A program made the position numbers and the translations under genes. 59,189 nucleotides of DNA from Coriobacteriia bacterium (GTDB lineage: Bacteria > Actinomycetota > Coriobacteriia > Coriobacteriales > Atopobiaceae): positions 1 to 59,189 of the forward strand of contig JAUMVN010000013.1 in NCBI GenBank assembly GCA_030530145.1, written 5' to 3'. Within the stretch, counting starts at the first letter, position 1. Each line of letters opens with the position of its first letter. Below the pieces are notes generated by a model. The model saw nothing but the letters and a program-made list of their open reading frames with translations, made no database searches and was not told the DNA's origin. This document shows positions 46,843-59,189 of this stretch, piece after piece.

Positions 46843-47652
46843 ATGGTAAAGAAGTACGTGGAGGTCCAGAGCCGCGGCCTCACCCTGCGCGGTTTCCTCG
46901 AGCTTCCCGACGGACCCGGCCCGCATCCGCTGCTCGTGATGTTCCACGGCTTTACCGGGAACATGGGCGAGAAGCACTTCGTCCTCGCGCGCCTCTCGCG
47001 CGCCGTGGTCGCCGCGGGCGTCGCCACGCTGCGCTTCGACTTCGGCGGCTCGGGCGAGTCGGACGGCGACTTCGGGCAGATGACCCCCAAGACCGAGATG
47101 ACCGACGGCCTGGAGATCCTGCGCTTCGCGCAGGCGCTGCCCGAGGTCGACCCCGCGCGCATCATGCTCTTCGGCTTCAGCCTGGGCGGGTTCGTGGCCA
47201 CGAACGTCGCGGCTGCCGTGCCCGAGAAGATCGAGCGCCTGGTGCTCATCAGCCCGGGCGGCGAGCCCCATAAGCGCCAGGAGCGCATGCTCAAGGCCGA
47301 GGGCTGGTGCGGGCGCGGCTCGCTCGTGCTGAGCACCCAGTACATCTACGACGGCTACGAGATGGACCCCTTCGCGGCGGCCGAGCTTTACCCCGGCCGC
47401 GTGACCATCGTGCAGGGAACGGGCGACGTCGCGGTTCCCGCCGCGACCGCCGCGGAGTACGCCGCCCACTTCCCGGATGCCGAGGTCCGCTACGTGGAGG
47501 GCGCCAACCACTCCTACGACTCGGCCGAGTGGTTCGCCGAGCTGGTCAAGAACGTGGTCGCGGCCGTCACGGCGCCCGCCGCTCCTCTTGCCGGCCCTTC
47601 GACCGCTCCTCTCGCCACCCCTGAAACCACCTCGAAGGAGGTTCAACGATGA
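46843..47652 (+). CDS. Alpha/beta hydrolase, cinnamoyl/feruloyl-esterase-like
   Basis: A 269-residue serine hydrolase. Catalytic residues: Ser in FGFSLGGFVA, Asp in GTGDVAVP, His in GANHSYDS; the oxyanion strand is MFHGFTGNMGEKHF. The pattern HGFTGN with RFDFGGSGESDGDF closely resembles the lactobacillary cinnamoyl esterases. No signal peptide, so the substrate is cytosolic. It lies between the PTS genes and the dehydratase pair (overlapping the latter by ATGA), indicating that an imported compound is de-esterified. The last 30 residues are Pro/Thr/Ala-rich and probably disordered. Specificity is inferred, not shown. Confidence 0.85.
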   Translation: MVKKYVEVQSRGLTLRGFLELPDGPGPHPLLVMFHGFTGNMGEKHFVLARLSRAVVAAGVATLRFDFGGSGESDGDFGQMTPKTEMTDGLEILRFAQALPEVDPARIMLFGFSLGGFVATNVAAAVPEKIERLVLISPGGEPHKRQERMLKAEGWCGRGSLVLSTQYIYDGYEMDPFAAAELYPGRVTIVQGTGDVAVPAATAAEYAAHFPDAEVRYVEGANHSYDSAEWFAELVKNVVAAVTAPAAPLAGPSTAPLATPETTSKEVQR

Positions 47653-48548
47653 CCCACGACGAGCAGGTCCGCCTTATGACGGACAAGATCGCCAAGTTCG
47701 TGGAGCACACCGCCAAGGTGCTGCCCGACGACGTCCGCGCGAAGATCGACGAGCTGCAGGCGGCCGAGAAAAAGCCCCTGGCCTGCGCCATCTACCAGAC
47801 GATGCAGAAGAACCAAGACCTCGCGCGCGAGCTGTGGCGCCCGAGCTGCCAGGACACGGGCGTCCTGCAGTACTGGGTCAAGTGCGGGACGGCGTTCCCG
47901 CTCATCGGCGACCTCGAGGCGCTTCTTAAAGAGGCGACCGTCCAGGCCACCTTCGCTGCGCCCCTGCGCCACAACTCTGTCCAGACCTTCGACGAGGTCA
48001 ACACCCGCAAGAACGTGGGCAAGGGCACGCCGACTGTGTTCTGGGATATCGTGCCCGGCTGGGACGGTTGCGAAGTTTATACCTATATGGCCGGCGGCGG
48101 CTGCAGCCTGCCGGGCCGCGCCATGGTGCTTATGCCGGGTGCCGGCTATGAGGGCGTGACCAAGTTCGTCCTCGATCAGATGACGAGCTACGGCATCAAC
48201 GCCTGCCCGCCGCTGCTCGTGGGCGTGGGCGTGGCCACGAGCGTCGAGACCGCGGCGCTTCTCTCTAAGAAGGCGCTTATGCGGCCTATTGGCTCGCACA
48301 ACGAAAACGAGCGCGCGGCAAAGATGGAGCGCCTGCTCGAGGAGGGCATCAACTCGATCGGCCTCGGACCGCAGGGTATGGGCGGGTGCGCCTCGGTTAT
48401 GGGCGTGAACATCGAGAACACCGCGCGCCACCCGTCGACCATCGGCGTCGCCGTCAACGTTGGCTGCTGGAGCCACCGCCGCGGGCATGTGGTGTTCGAC
48501 GCCGACCTGAACGCGACCGTCACGACCCACTCGGGGGTGGAGCTCTAA
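47649..48548 (+). CDS. ttdA: L(+)-tartrate dehydratase / class I fumarase, alpha subunit
   Basis: A 299-residue alpha subunit of a two-subunit iron-sulfur hydro-lyase. It aligns by eye along its whole length with E. coli Ttd[16 protein letters not shown] (cluster Cys), [25 protein letters not shown] (second Cys), [20 protein letters not shown] and VGCWSHRRG (third Cys). TtdAB converts L-tartrate to oxaloacetate; two-subunit class I fumarases are close relatives, so the substrate could be fumarate. It overlaps the hydrolase stop (ATGA) and is followed by its beta partner with a TAATG overlap. Confidence 0.85.
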   Translation: MTHDEQVRLMTDKIAKFVEHTAKVLPDDVRAKIDELQAAEKKPLACAIYQTMQKNQDLARELWRPSCQDTGVLQYWVKCGTAFPLIGDLEALLKEATVQATFAAPLRHNSVQTFDEVNTRKNVGKGTPTVFWDIVPGWDGCEVYTYMAGGGCSLPGRAMVLMPGAGYEGVTKFVLDQMTSYGINACPPLLVGVGVATSVETAALLSKKALMRPIGSHNENERAAKMERLLEEGINSIGLGPQGMGGCASVMGVNIENTARHPSTIGVAVNVGCWSHRRGHVVFDADLNATVTTHSGVEL

Positions 48549-49189
48549 TGATTGAGATTCGTGGAGACAAGAAAGTCCTGGTCACGCCTGTGAGCGCGGA
48601 GGACCTCGAGGGAATTCACGTCGGCGACGTGGTGTGGCTCGACGGCGATCTCGTCACCTGCCGAGACGTCGCGCACCGCCGCCTGGTCGAGTATGGCCGC
48701 GAGCTGCCCTACGACGTGCGCGACAAGGCGATCTTGCACGCGGGGCCTATCACGCGGCCGATTGAGGGGGTGGCCGAGGGAGAGCCGGACTACGAGATGG
48801 TCTCGGTCGGGCCGACCACGTCGAGCCGCATGGAGAAGTTCGAGTACGAGTTCGTAAAGGCCACGGGCGTGCGCGTCATCGTGGGCAAGGGCGGCATGGG
48901 CCCGAACACGGAGCGCGCGTGCCGCGAGTTCGGCGCCATCCACTGCGTGTTCCCGGCGGGCTGCGCCGTCGTGGCGGCGACCGAGGTCGAGCGCATCGCC
49001 GAGCACCACTGGGACGAGCTCGGCATGCCCGAGACGCTCTGGTGCTGCAAGGTCCGTGAGTTCGGGCCCCTCATCGTGTCCATTGACGCGGACGGCCGCA
49101 ACCTCTTCGAGGAGAACAAGGTCGAGTTCAACCGCCGCAAGGACGAGGCCATCGAGCGCATCAGCGCCCAGGTCGGCTTCATCGAGTAG
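48548..49189 (+). CDS. ttdB: L(+)-tartrate dehydratase / class I fumarase, beta subunit
   Basis: A 213-residue beta subunit. Characteristic blocks are [46 protein letters not shown] and [10 protein letters not shown], then [20 protein letters not shown]. The start ATG 48548 shares a base with the ttdA stop (TAATG), so the subunits are made in equal amounts. It ends the operon; the 60-bp palindrome at 49230 follows. Length and sequence are closer to TtdB than to the C-terminal domain of fused fumarases. Confidence 0.87.
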   Translation: MIEIRGDKKVLVTPVSAEDLEGIHVGDVVWLDGDLVTCRDVAHRRLVEYGRELPYDVRDKAILHAGPITRPIEGVAEGEPDYEMVSVGPTTSSRMEKFEYEFVKATGVRVIVGKGGMGPNTERACREFGAIHCVFPAGCAVVAATEVERIAEHHWDELGMPETLWCCKVREFGPLIVSIDADGRNLFEENKVEFNRRKDEAIERISAQVGFIE

Positions 49190-49229
49190 CCAAAAGTCAC
49201 TTTTGAGCGCCGTTGATGGCGCATGGAAT

Positions 49230-49289
49230 ACAAACTGATTTTCCGGTGACAGATTTTTCAAAAAATCTGTCACCGGAGAATCAGTTTGT
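49230..49289. repeat. 60-bp palindrome, copy 2
   Basis: Same structure as 40672-40731: ACAAACTGATTTTCCGGTGA at the left, mirrored at the right, meeting around the ATTTTTCAAAAAAT centre. Differences between copies (CCCC to TTCC, GGGG to GGAG) mostly keep pairing, suggesting the fold is what matters. It lies 40 bp past the ttdB stop and can serve as terminator. Confidence 0.85.
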
Positions 49290-49421
49290 TGCGTATTTAC
49301 GCTGCGGGGGCTCCAATCGCCCCGACAACGGCGTCTGTCGGGGCCGCGTGGCCGTCCCCTCAGGGCGCCGGGCGAGCCGCTCGCGGCGCCCGCTCGGCGC
49401 CCTAAAATGCCCCCAGCAAAA

Positions 49422-49455
49422 AATCTAATGTGAAGAGACTTAGATTATGTATAGA
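49422..49455 (+). promoter_or_regulatory. dnaK promoter with putative HspR-type operator
   Basis: AATCTAA (49422-49428) and TTAGATT (49440-49446) form an inverted repeat with an 11-bp spacer. It overlaps the -35 region (ATGTGA, 49428) and spacer of a promoter with -10 TATAGA (49450-49455). The same arrangement precedes clpB at 54044. HspR is encoded in the operon, so it is the obvious candidate repressor, although the half-site differs from the CTTGAGT/ACTCAAG element known from Streptomyces. Confidence 0.65.
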
Positions 49456-49469
49456 ATCGAAACGCATAG

Positions 49470-51449
<1,980 letters not shown>

Positions 51450-51563
51450 TCGCCGCCCGAGCAGGCCGCGCGCCCATGCGCGGTCGAGCCGAGCAAGTGA
51501 ATGATCACCGGGAGGCGGCCCCAGCCGGCCGCCTCTCTTCTCGATACGTAAAAGGAGGGTGAC

Positions 51564-52349
51564 GTGAAGGTGCCCATCGAATCCGATGAAGAGAAGGTCG
51601 AGGCCCCCGAGGCCGAGGCCGTGAACGAAACCCAGAACCAGACCGCTGCCGAGGCCGAAGCCCCCGCGCAGGACGTCGCCGAGCCCGAGGCCGAGCTCGA
51701 TTCCGAGGCTGAGGAGCGCGCCCGCGTCGAGGCCGCCATCCGCGCTGGCGAGGAGGCCGCCGAGCGAGAGCTCGCCTCCGACGCCGGCAAGCTGCGCGCC
51801 GAGCGCGACGAGCTCGCCAAGAAGCTCGCCGCCGTGGACGACGACATCGCCGCCGCGAAGAAGCAGGCCGCCGAAGCCACCGAGCGCCTGGCGCGCTTGC
51901 AGGCCGACTGGGAGAACTACCGTCGCCGCACCGCGGCCGAGCGCCTGGCCGAGAAGGAGCGCGCCGCCGAGAAGCTCGTGCGCGCGCTTCTTCCTGCCAT
52001 CGACGACATGGAGCGCGCCATCGAGCACGCCGGCGCCACCGAGGGCAACGAGCAGCTCAAGCAGTTCGTCGACGGCATCGACGCCGTCCACGCGAAGATG
52101 ACCGATGTTCTCGCCAAGGAGGGCGTCGAGGTCATCGACCCCGCCGGCGAGCCGTTCGAGCCCCTGGCCCACCAGGCCGTCGGTCGCGTCGAGGACAAGG
52201 AGGCCTACGACGAGACCGTGGCCCAGGTCTACCAGAAGGGCTACAAGATGGGCGACAAGGTCATCCGCACCGCGATGGTCACGGTGACCTTCGGCGGGCC
52301 GAAGCGGCCCGCGCCCGAGCCTGAGGGCGACGCGGCGGAAAACAAGTAG
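51564..52349 (+). CDS. grpE: Nucleotide exchange factor GrpE
   Basis: A 261-residue GrpE. A Glu/Ala-rich N-terminal extension (about 1-80) and long coiled coil (AKKQAAEATERLARLQADWE) lead into the conserved NYRRRTAAERLAEKERAAEK and the C-terminal beta domain (EPFEPLAHQAVG and VAQVYQKGYKMGDKVIRTA). It releases ADP from DnaK. Start GTG 51564 follows AAAGGAGG at ideal distance. It is longer than E. coli GrpE (197) because of the acidic N-terminus. Confidence 0.96.
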   Translation: MKVPIESDEEKVEAPEAEAVNETQNQTAAEAEAPAQDVAEPEAELDSEAEERARVEAAIRAGEEAAERELASDAGKLRAERDELAKKLAAVDDDIAAAKKQAAEATERLARLQADWENYRRRTAAERLAEKERAAEKLVRALLPAIDDMERAIEHAGATEGNEQLKQFVDGIDAVHAKMTDVLAKEGVEVIDPAGEPFEPLAHQAVGRVEDKEAYDETVAQVYQKGYKMGDKVIRTAMVTVTFGGPKRPAPEPEGDAAENK

Positions 52350-52415
52350 CGGATTCCAGAACGCCCGGGCATCCGTGCCCGGGCGCATTTCTTACGAAAG
52401 GGGGCTCGTGCAGCC

Positions 52416-53366
52416 ATGGCAGAGAGAAACTACTACGACGTCCTGGGCGTCAAGCGCGACGCCACCGACGACGACATCAAGAAGGCCTTTCGCAAGCTCG
52501 CGGCCAAGTACCATCCCGACGCCGGCGGCGACGAGGAGAAGTTCAAGGAGGTCAGCGAGGCCTACACCACGCTCTCCGACAAGCAGAAGCGCAAGGAATA
52601 CGACCAACTCCTGATGTTCGGCGGCATCCCCGGCGCCGGCCGCCCGGGCGGCGGCTACGGCGGCTACACCACCAACGTCGGCGGCAACTGGGCGGATATC
52701 TTCGGCGGCATGGGCGGCGATGCGTCCGGCTTCGGCGGGTTCGACTTCTCGTCGATCTTCGGCGGCGCGGCGGGCGCGGGCAGGTCGCGCGGCCCGGCGA
52801 AGGGCTCCGACCTCACCATGTCCATCGACGTCACGGCCGAGGAGGCCTTCGCGGGCGCGACCCGCAAGGTCACCTACCGCGTGCCGTCCACCGGCGAGGA
52901 GCAGACCCTCACGGTCAAGATCCCCGCGGGCGCGGTCGACGGCGGCAAGCTGCGCTACCGCGGCCGCGGCGAGGTCGGCATGGGCGGCGGCGCCCGCGGC
53001 GACCTCGTGATCACCACGCACGTCGCGGAGCACCCGCTCTTCAAGCGAGACGGCGCCGACGTCCGCATGGACCTGCCGCTCTCTATGTACGAGGCGGCGC
53101 TCGGCACCACGGTCGACGTTCCCACCCCGGCGGGCAAGACGGTCCGGCTCAAGGTTCCCGCCGGCACCCAGGCCGGCAAGACGTTCCGCTTCAAGGACCT
53201 TGGCGCCCCGGACGTCAAGCGCAAGGGCGTGACCGGCGCGCTCTACGTGACGGTGCAGGTCAAGGTGCCGACGATGCTCTCGAAGAAGGAGCGCGAGTCG
53301 ATCGAGGCGCTGCAGGCCGCGGATGAGCGCGACTATCGCGAGGAGGTTGAGCGCTATGGCGCGTAG
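52416..53366 (+). CDS. dnaJ: DnaJ-type cochaperone without zinc finger (type II)
   Basis: A 316-residue J protein. The J domain ([20 protein letters not shown]) has HPD at 33-35, followed by a Gly/Phe-rich linker ([18 protein letters not shown]) and two C-terminal substrate-binding domains ([33 protein letters not shown]). The four CxxCxGxG zinc motifs of type I DnaJ are absent, so it is CbpA-like in architecture despite its place in the operon. The stop overlaps hspR by 11 bp. Confidence 0.94.
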   Translation: MAERNYYDVLGVKRDATDDDIKKAFRKLAAKYHPDAGGDEEKFKEVSEAYTTLSDKQKRKEYDQLLMFGGIPGAGRPGGGYGGYTTNVGGNWADIFGGMGGDASGFGGFDFSSIFGGAAGAGRSRGPAKGSDLTMSIDVTAEEAFAGATRKVTYRVPSTGEEQTLTVKIPAGAVDGGKLRYRGRGEVGMGGGARGDLVITTHVAEHPLFKRDGADVRMDLPLSMYEAALGTTVDVPTPAGKTVRLKVPAGTQAGKTFRFKDLGAPDVKRKGVTGALYVTVQVKVPTMLSKKERESIEALQAADERDYREEVERYGA

Positions 53367-53781
53367 CGACGAGGGCCGCAACAAACCACTCTACATGATC
53401 AGCGTCGCGGCCGAGCTCACGGGCATGCACCCGCAGACCCTGCGCGTCTACGAGCAGAAGGGCCTCGTGAACCCCGGGCGCTCGCGCGGAAACACGCGCC
53501 TGTACAGCCAGGCCGACATCGACCGCCTGAACCTGATCTCCAAGCTCACCGACGAGGGCATCAACCTGGCCGGCGTCGTGCGCATCATCGACATGCGCGA
53601 GCGCGAGCTCGAGCTTCAGGACGAAGTCGAGCAGCTCCGCGAAAAGGTCCGCCGCATGGAGGAGGAGCTGCGCGAGTACCGCGTGCAGGAGCGCATCACG
53701 TCGCTTGCGCGCTACGACAGCTCGAACCCCGAGGCCGTCATGCGCAAGCTGCTCGGCGGCGGGAGCGGCGACGGCGAGTAG
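53356..53781 (+). CDS. hspR: HspR, MerR-type heat-shock repressor
   Basis: A 141-residue MerR-family repressor. The winged-helix part reads [20 protein letters not shown] then [20 protein letters not shown], matching HspR. The following helix ([20 protein letters not shown]) is a dimerising coiled coil. HspR represses the dnaK operon and clpB together with DnaK as corepressor in Streptomyces; the shared operators at 49422 and 54044 fit that. ATG 53356 was chosen for AGGAGG at 53341 inside dnaJ. The tail is Gly/Ser-rich. Confidence 0.95.
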   Translation: MARSDEGRNKPLYMISVAAELTGMHPQTLRVYEQKGLVNPGRSRGNTRLYSQADIDRLNLISKLTDEGINLAGVVRIIDMRERELELQDEVEQLREKVRRMEEELREYRVQERITSLARYDSSNPEAVMRKLLGGGSGDGE

Positions 53782-53786
53782 TAGCC

Positions 53787-54000
53787 TGCAAGGTTTTGCC
53801 CTTCGTGCGACGTAAACATCAATCGTCTGCAAGGTTTTGCCCTTCGTGCAACGTGATTTCAAGCCAAAACCCCAGTTGAGCATTCCCTCAACTGGGGTTT
53901 GCGTGGTTATGAAGGCCTTCGGGCCGAGCATTACGTCGCACGAAGGGCAAAACCTTGCAAAGGCAACGGCCGAGCGTCGCACGAAGGGCAAAACCTCGCA
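53787..54000. repeat. Four-copy 27-bp repeat in inverted pairs
   Basis: A 27-bp unit (core AAGGTTTTGCCCTTCGTGC) occurs directly at 53787-53813 and 53828-53854, and inverted at 53933-53959 and 53974-54000. The two pairs bracket a perfect hairpin (53867-53900). The whole 214-bp structure is symmetrical and lies between hspR and the clpB operator. With only four copies in opposite orientations it is not a CRISPR array. Confidence 0.85.
53867..53900. terminator. Central hairpin between hspR and clpB
   Basis: AAACCCCAGTTGAG (53867-53880) and CTCAACTGGGGTTT (53887-53900) form a perfect 14-bp stem with a 6-base loop; the TTT end and the position make it a likely terminator of the dnaK operon. Confidence 0.75.
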
Positions 54001-54043
54001 GATGGGATGGGCTGCAGTTTGCCGGTTGGTCCTGCGAGTCTCA

Positions 54044-54077
54044 AATCTATTGCATTCACACTTAGATTTTGTATAGC
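54044..54077 (+). promoter_or_regulatory. clpB promoter with putative HspR-type operator
   Basis: AATCTAT (54044-54050) and TTAGATT (54062-54068) with an 11-bp spacer, identical in layout to the dnaK operator. The promoter is -35 TTGCAT (54050-54055), 16-bp spacer, -10 TATAGC (54072-54077). The shared stretch CTTAGATT-TGTATAG at both sites supports joint control. Confidence 0.68.
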
Positions 54078-54165
54078 TATCGCACTCAGAGGGCATAAGA
54101 ACCAGTGATAAACGACGAGCCGCGCGGGCCGTGCGCCGCGCGCGGCGCCCAAAGGAGTGATCAGT

Positions 54166-56793
<2,628 letters not shown>

Positions 56794-57121
56794 CCGGGGC
56801 GCGGCGTCGCTTAGGTGCCCCCGGGCACGTTAGAACATGAATTATTAAAGAGAAGGGCAGTCGCTCCAGGGCGACTGTCCTTCTTTGTTGTGCCCGGGGG
56901 GTTAATACTGCATGGCGGTCTACCTGCGGCTTCATTGCGGCCTTACAAAGAAGCGCCCGTCTTTATGGAACGCATGACAAAGAAGTACCGACATATTACG
57001 TGCGGCAGATGAAAGAAACCTAAAGTGTCCGAGGCGTGGGCGTCATGCCGTCTTCTGCGTGACGTGGCGCCCCGGCCGCCGGCATGGGGCCATTACCGTA
57101 CGCAGAGAAACGGAGAAGTAC
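56794..57121. other. Intergenic region after clpB
   Basis: 328 bp without a gene. The clpB terminator is at 56851. The rest is the upstream region of the phosphoesterase gene, with no convincing -35/-10 pair; AACGGAGAAG precedes its ATG. Confidence 0.5.
56851..56889 (+). terminator. clpB: Rho-independent terminator of clpB
   Basis: AGAAGGGCAGTCGC (56851-56864) pairs with GCGACTGTCCTTCT (56871-56884) with one G-U pair, followed by TTGTTG. Confidence 0.85.
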
Positions 57122-59189
57122 ATGCGGAGAGGAACAAAGGGAGCGCGCCCTTGGCGCCGGCTCGTTGCGATGGCGGGCGCGATCCTGATGGTGGTCGGGG
57201 CATTCGCCGCGGCCGGGTTCGGCCAGCTGGCGTATGCCGAGGACACCGCCGCGGTGGGCGCGAAGGTCGTTGAGTCCGGCGTCACCACCTGGCAGTACAG
57301 CGACGCCAACGTCCAGCCGGGCAAGGCCTGGACGACCGACGCCACCACGACCGACATCGAGTGGAAGTCTGCCGCCGGCAGCTTCGGCGCCAAGAAGGGC
57401 AAGATCGCCGACCTGGGCGGCGGCTGCACGCCCCAGAACCTGCTGACGCAGTACATCGCCGAGGGCGACGACGCCGGCAAGGACATCCCGGTCTACTACT
57501 TCCGCACCACCTTCGATGTCGCCGACGTCTCCGCCGTCGCAAAGATCGCCGGCGAGGTCGTCTACGACGACGCCGCGATCGTCGCGGTCAACGGCCACGT
57601 GATCGGCGAGTTCGACAACTACGTCTACGGCGGCACGGATTCCATCTACGGCACGACCAACTACGGCGGCTCCAACGCGAGCGCCCCGAAGACGGGCACC
57701 ATCAACTTCAGCGACATCAGCTCGCTGGGGCTCAAGGCCACGGGCAACGTGCTCACCGTCGAGGTCCACAACGGCCGCGCGGATAGCTCCGACGTGTACT
57801 TCGACATGACGAGCCTCTCGCTTCTTGCCTCCTCGGGCTCCGACGACACGGCCCCTGCCGCCGACGAGGTCATCGACGCCTTCCTGGGCATCGGCTCCTC
57901 GGAGTCCCAGCGCAGCCTGAACTGGCTCGGCACCTCCTCCAACACTTCGTACGTCCAGTACGTGGCCGCCCCGGCGGGCTACAAGGAGGGCGACGCCTTC
58001 CCCGAGGGTTCCGACGGCGTGAAGAGCGTCGTGGCCACGCAGGCCACGGCCCAGCGCGAGGGCTACAACTCGAACAAGGCGACCATCTACGGTCTTTCCG
58101 CCAACACCACCTACGTGTACCGCGTGGGCAACGACGACGCCTGGTCCGACGCCTATGCCTTCACCACCGGCTCGTTCGGCAACGGTAGCTCGTTCAGCTT
58201 CCTGGTGGCCGGCGACCCGCAGATCGGCGCCTCCGGCAACACCGGTTCCGACGCCGAGGGCTGGAACAGCATGATGACCGCGGCGCAGGATGCGTTCGAG
58301 GGCACGAGCTTCCTGTTCTCCATGGGCGACCAGATCAACAACTACGACGGAGCCAAGACCGACACGGAGTACGACGCGTACCTGGCCCCCGACGCTCTGC
58401 GCACCATGACCACCGCCAATGAGGTCGGCAACCACGACGAGGGTGCCCACGTCGAGGCGAACACCCGCTACAGCGATTACTTCAACAACCCCAACGTGTC
58501 CAGCCTCGGCCAGACCACCGGCGCGGGCTCGCAGGGCGGCGACTACTGGTTCACCTACAACGGCGTGCTGTTCATGTCCCTCAACTCCAACAACACGAGC
58601 ACGGCCGAGCACAAGCAGTTCATGGAGCAGGCCATCGCCGCCAACCCGGACGCCGTCTGGACGGTCGCGAGCTTCCACCACTCCACGTATTCCGTGGCCA
58701 ATCACTACACGGACAAGGACATCGTCCAGCGTCGTCAGGAGCTCTCGCCGATCTTCAGCGAACTCGGCGTCGACGTCGTGCTCATGGGCCACGACCACCA
58801 CTACACCCGCACGTACCTGATGGAGGGGACGAACTCGGTCATCCCCGACGGCTACGACGTGAGCAAGGGTGAGAAGGCGCCTTCCGAGCAGACCGCCGAG
58901 GAGGGCCAGGTCTTCTACCTCACCGCCGACTCCGCCTCCGGCTCCAAGTACTACCGCCTGAACAGCTCGCTGGCCCAGGGCCTGCCGACGTTCTCCGCGG
59001 TCGACTGGCAGGGCAACATGCCGTCCATCACGAACGTCGAGGTCTCCAACGGCTCGATCGTCTTCACTTCTTACTACCAGGACACCGACGGCTCCCTCAA
59101 GCAGTTCGACCAGTTCACGCTCAAGAAGGCGGGCTCCGACGATAAGGGCGATGAGGACAAGGGCGACACCGATAAGGGCGACACCGTTT
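57122..59189 (+). CDS. Secreted metallophosphoesterase with purple-acid-phosphatase-like layout (3' end outside window)
   Basis: At least 689 residues, open to the right edge. A basic start and hydrophobic segment (LVAMAGAILMVVGAFAAAGF) end in a signal-peptidase site after QLAYA. A beta-rich domain (about 45-240) and an FN3-like domain (TTYVYRVGNDDAWSDAYAFT) precede the catalytic domain: FLVAGDPQIG, FSMGDQINNY, EVGNHDEG, FHHSTYS and GHDHHYTRTY. These are the calcineurin-like metal ligands. After the domain the chain becomes a repeat of Asp-Lys-Gly (DDKGDEDKGDTDKGDT), a linker typical of wall-anchored proteins; the anchor would be outside. It probably releases phosphate outside the cell. ATG 57122 has GGAGAAG. 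Confidence 0.88.
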   Translation, partial: MRRGTKGARPWRRLVAMAGAILMVVGAFAAAGFGQLAYAEDTAAVGAKVVESGVTTWQYSDANVQPGKAWTTDATTTDIEWKSAAGSFGAKKGKIADLGGGCTPQNLLTQYIAEGDDAGKDIPVYYFRTTFDVADVSAVAKIAGEVVYDDAAIVAVNGHVIGEFDNYVYGGTDSIYGTTNYGGSNASAPKTGTINFSDISSLGLKATGNVLTVEVHNGRADSSDVYFDMTSLSLLASSGSDDTAPAADEVIDAFLGIGSSESQRSLNWLGTSSNTSYVQYVAAPAGYKEGDAFPEGSDGVKSVVATQATAQREGYNSNKATIYGLSANTTYVYRVGNDDAWSDAYAFTTGSFGNGSSFSFLVAGDPQIGASGNTGSDAEGWNSMMTAAQDAFEGTSFLFSMGDQINNYDGAKTDTEYDAYLAPDALRTMTTANEVGNHDEGAHVEANTRYSDYFNNPNVSSLGQTTGAGSQGGDYWFTYNGVLFMSLNSNNTSTAEHKQFMEQAIAANPDAVWTVASFHHSTYSVANHYTDKDIVQRRQELSPIFSELGVDVVLMGHDHHYTRTYLMEGTNSVIPDGYDVSKGEKAPSEQTAEEGQVFYLTADSASGSKYYRLNSSLAQGLPTFSAVDWQGNMPSITNVEVSNGSIVFTSYYQDTDGSLKQFDQFTLKKAGSDDKGDEDKGDTDKGDTV

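Noticed and set aside
53787..54000. Possible CRISPR array
   Set aside because: There are only four copies, in opposite orientations, with unequal spacing and a central terminator-like hairpin; no cas genes are present.

Overview
The window is high-GC bacterial DNA that most resembles the class Coriobacteriia, probably a Collinsella or close relative. The evidence is a dnaK-grpE-dnaJ-hspR-clpB heat-shock block of actinobacterial type, a homodimeric pyruvate:ferredoxin oxidoreductase, a mannose-family PTS, an Nramp-related magnesium transporter of the kind known from Eggerthella, strong C/G third-position codon bias and an anaerobic, fermentative gene set. The genus is an inference; no rRNA or tRNA gene was seen.

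Region 1 (about 1-16.5 kb) is an accessory island with mixed base composition. It holds the 3' part of an SMC/ABC-type ATPase gene with two unknown followers, an IS256-family element, two 185-bp direct repeats that each carry the 3' end of a tyrosine-recombinase gene, an Abi (HEPN) gene, a decayed stretch with polysaccharide-gene remnants, a HigB-HigA-SecB-like toxin-antitoxin-chaperone set, an IS3 remnant, an NYN-domain nuclease gene behind a promoter and terminator-like leader, a frameshifted second Abi gene between two 68-bp hairpin repeats, an RNA ligase, and a TOTE-type primase-helicase-PLD protein that has lost its Walker A region. Much of this cargo targets or repairs RNA.

Region 2 (about 16.9-38.4 kb) is core-like. 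It encodes pyruvate:ferredoxin oxidoreductase, a one-chain MurT-GatD lipid II amidating enzyme, a glycosyltransferase translationally coupled to a LytS/LytTR two-component system, a phosphodiesterase, a PAP2 phosphatase, thioredoxin, glucose-6-phosphate isomerase, a Wzz / BY-kinase / PHP-phosphatase set, a PRC-MgtE_N-CBS membrane protein overlapping an Nramp-related transporter gene, the small SRP RNA and a DedA protein.

Region 3 (about 38.4-49.3 kb) begins with two MITE-like palindromic elements flanking a DUF559-like gene. It continues with a phosphodiesterase, malic enzyme, a shortened LevR-like regulator, a four-gene mannose-family PTS, a cinnamoyl-esterase-like hydrolase and an L-tartrate/fumarate dehydratase pair, the last seven genes apparently forming one operon. 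Region 4 (about 49.4-59.2 kb) is the dnaK operon and clpB, both preceded by the same 25-bp inverted-repeat operator, and then a secreted metallophosphoesterase gene running off the right edge.

Throughout, intergenic spaces are rich in palindromic repeats of several families, and an octamer (GGCAAGAA / TTCTTGCC) appears far more often than chance from about 20 kb onward.
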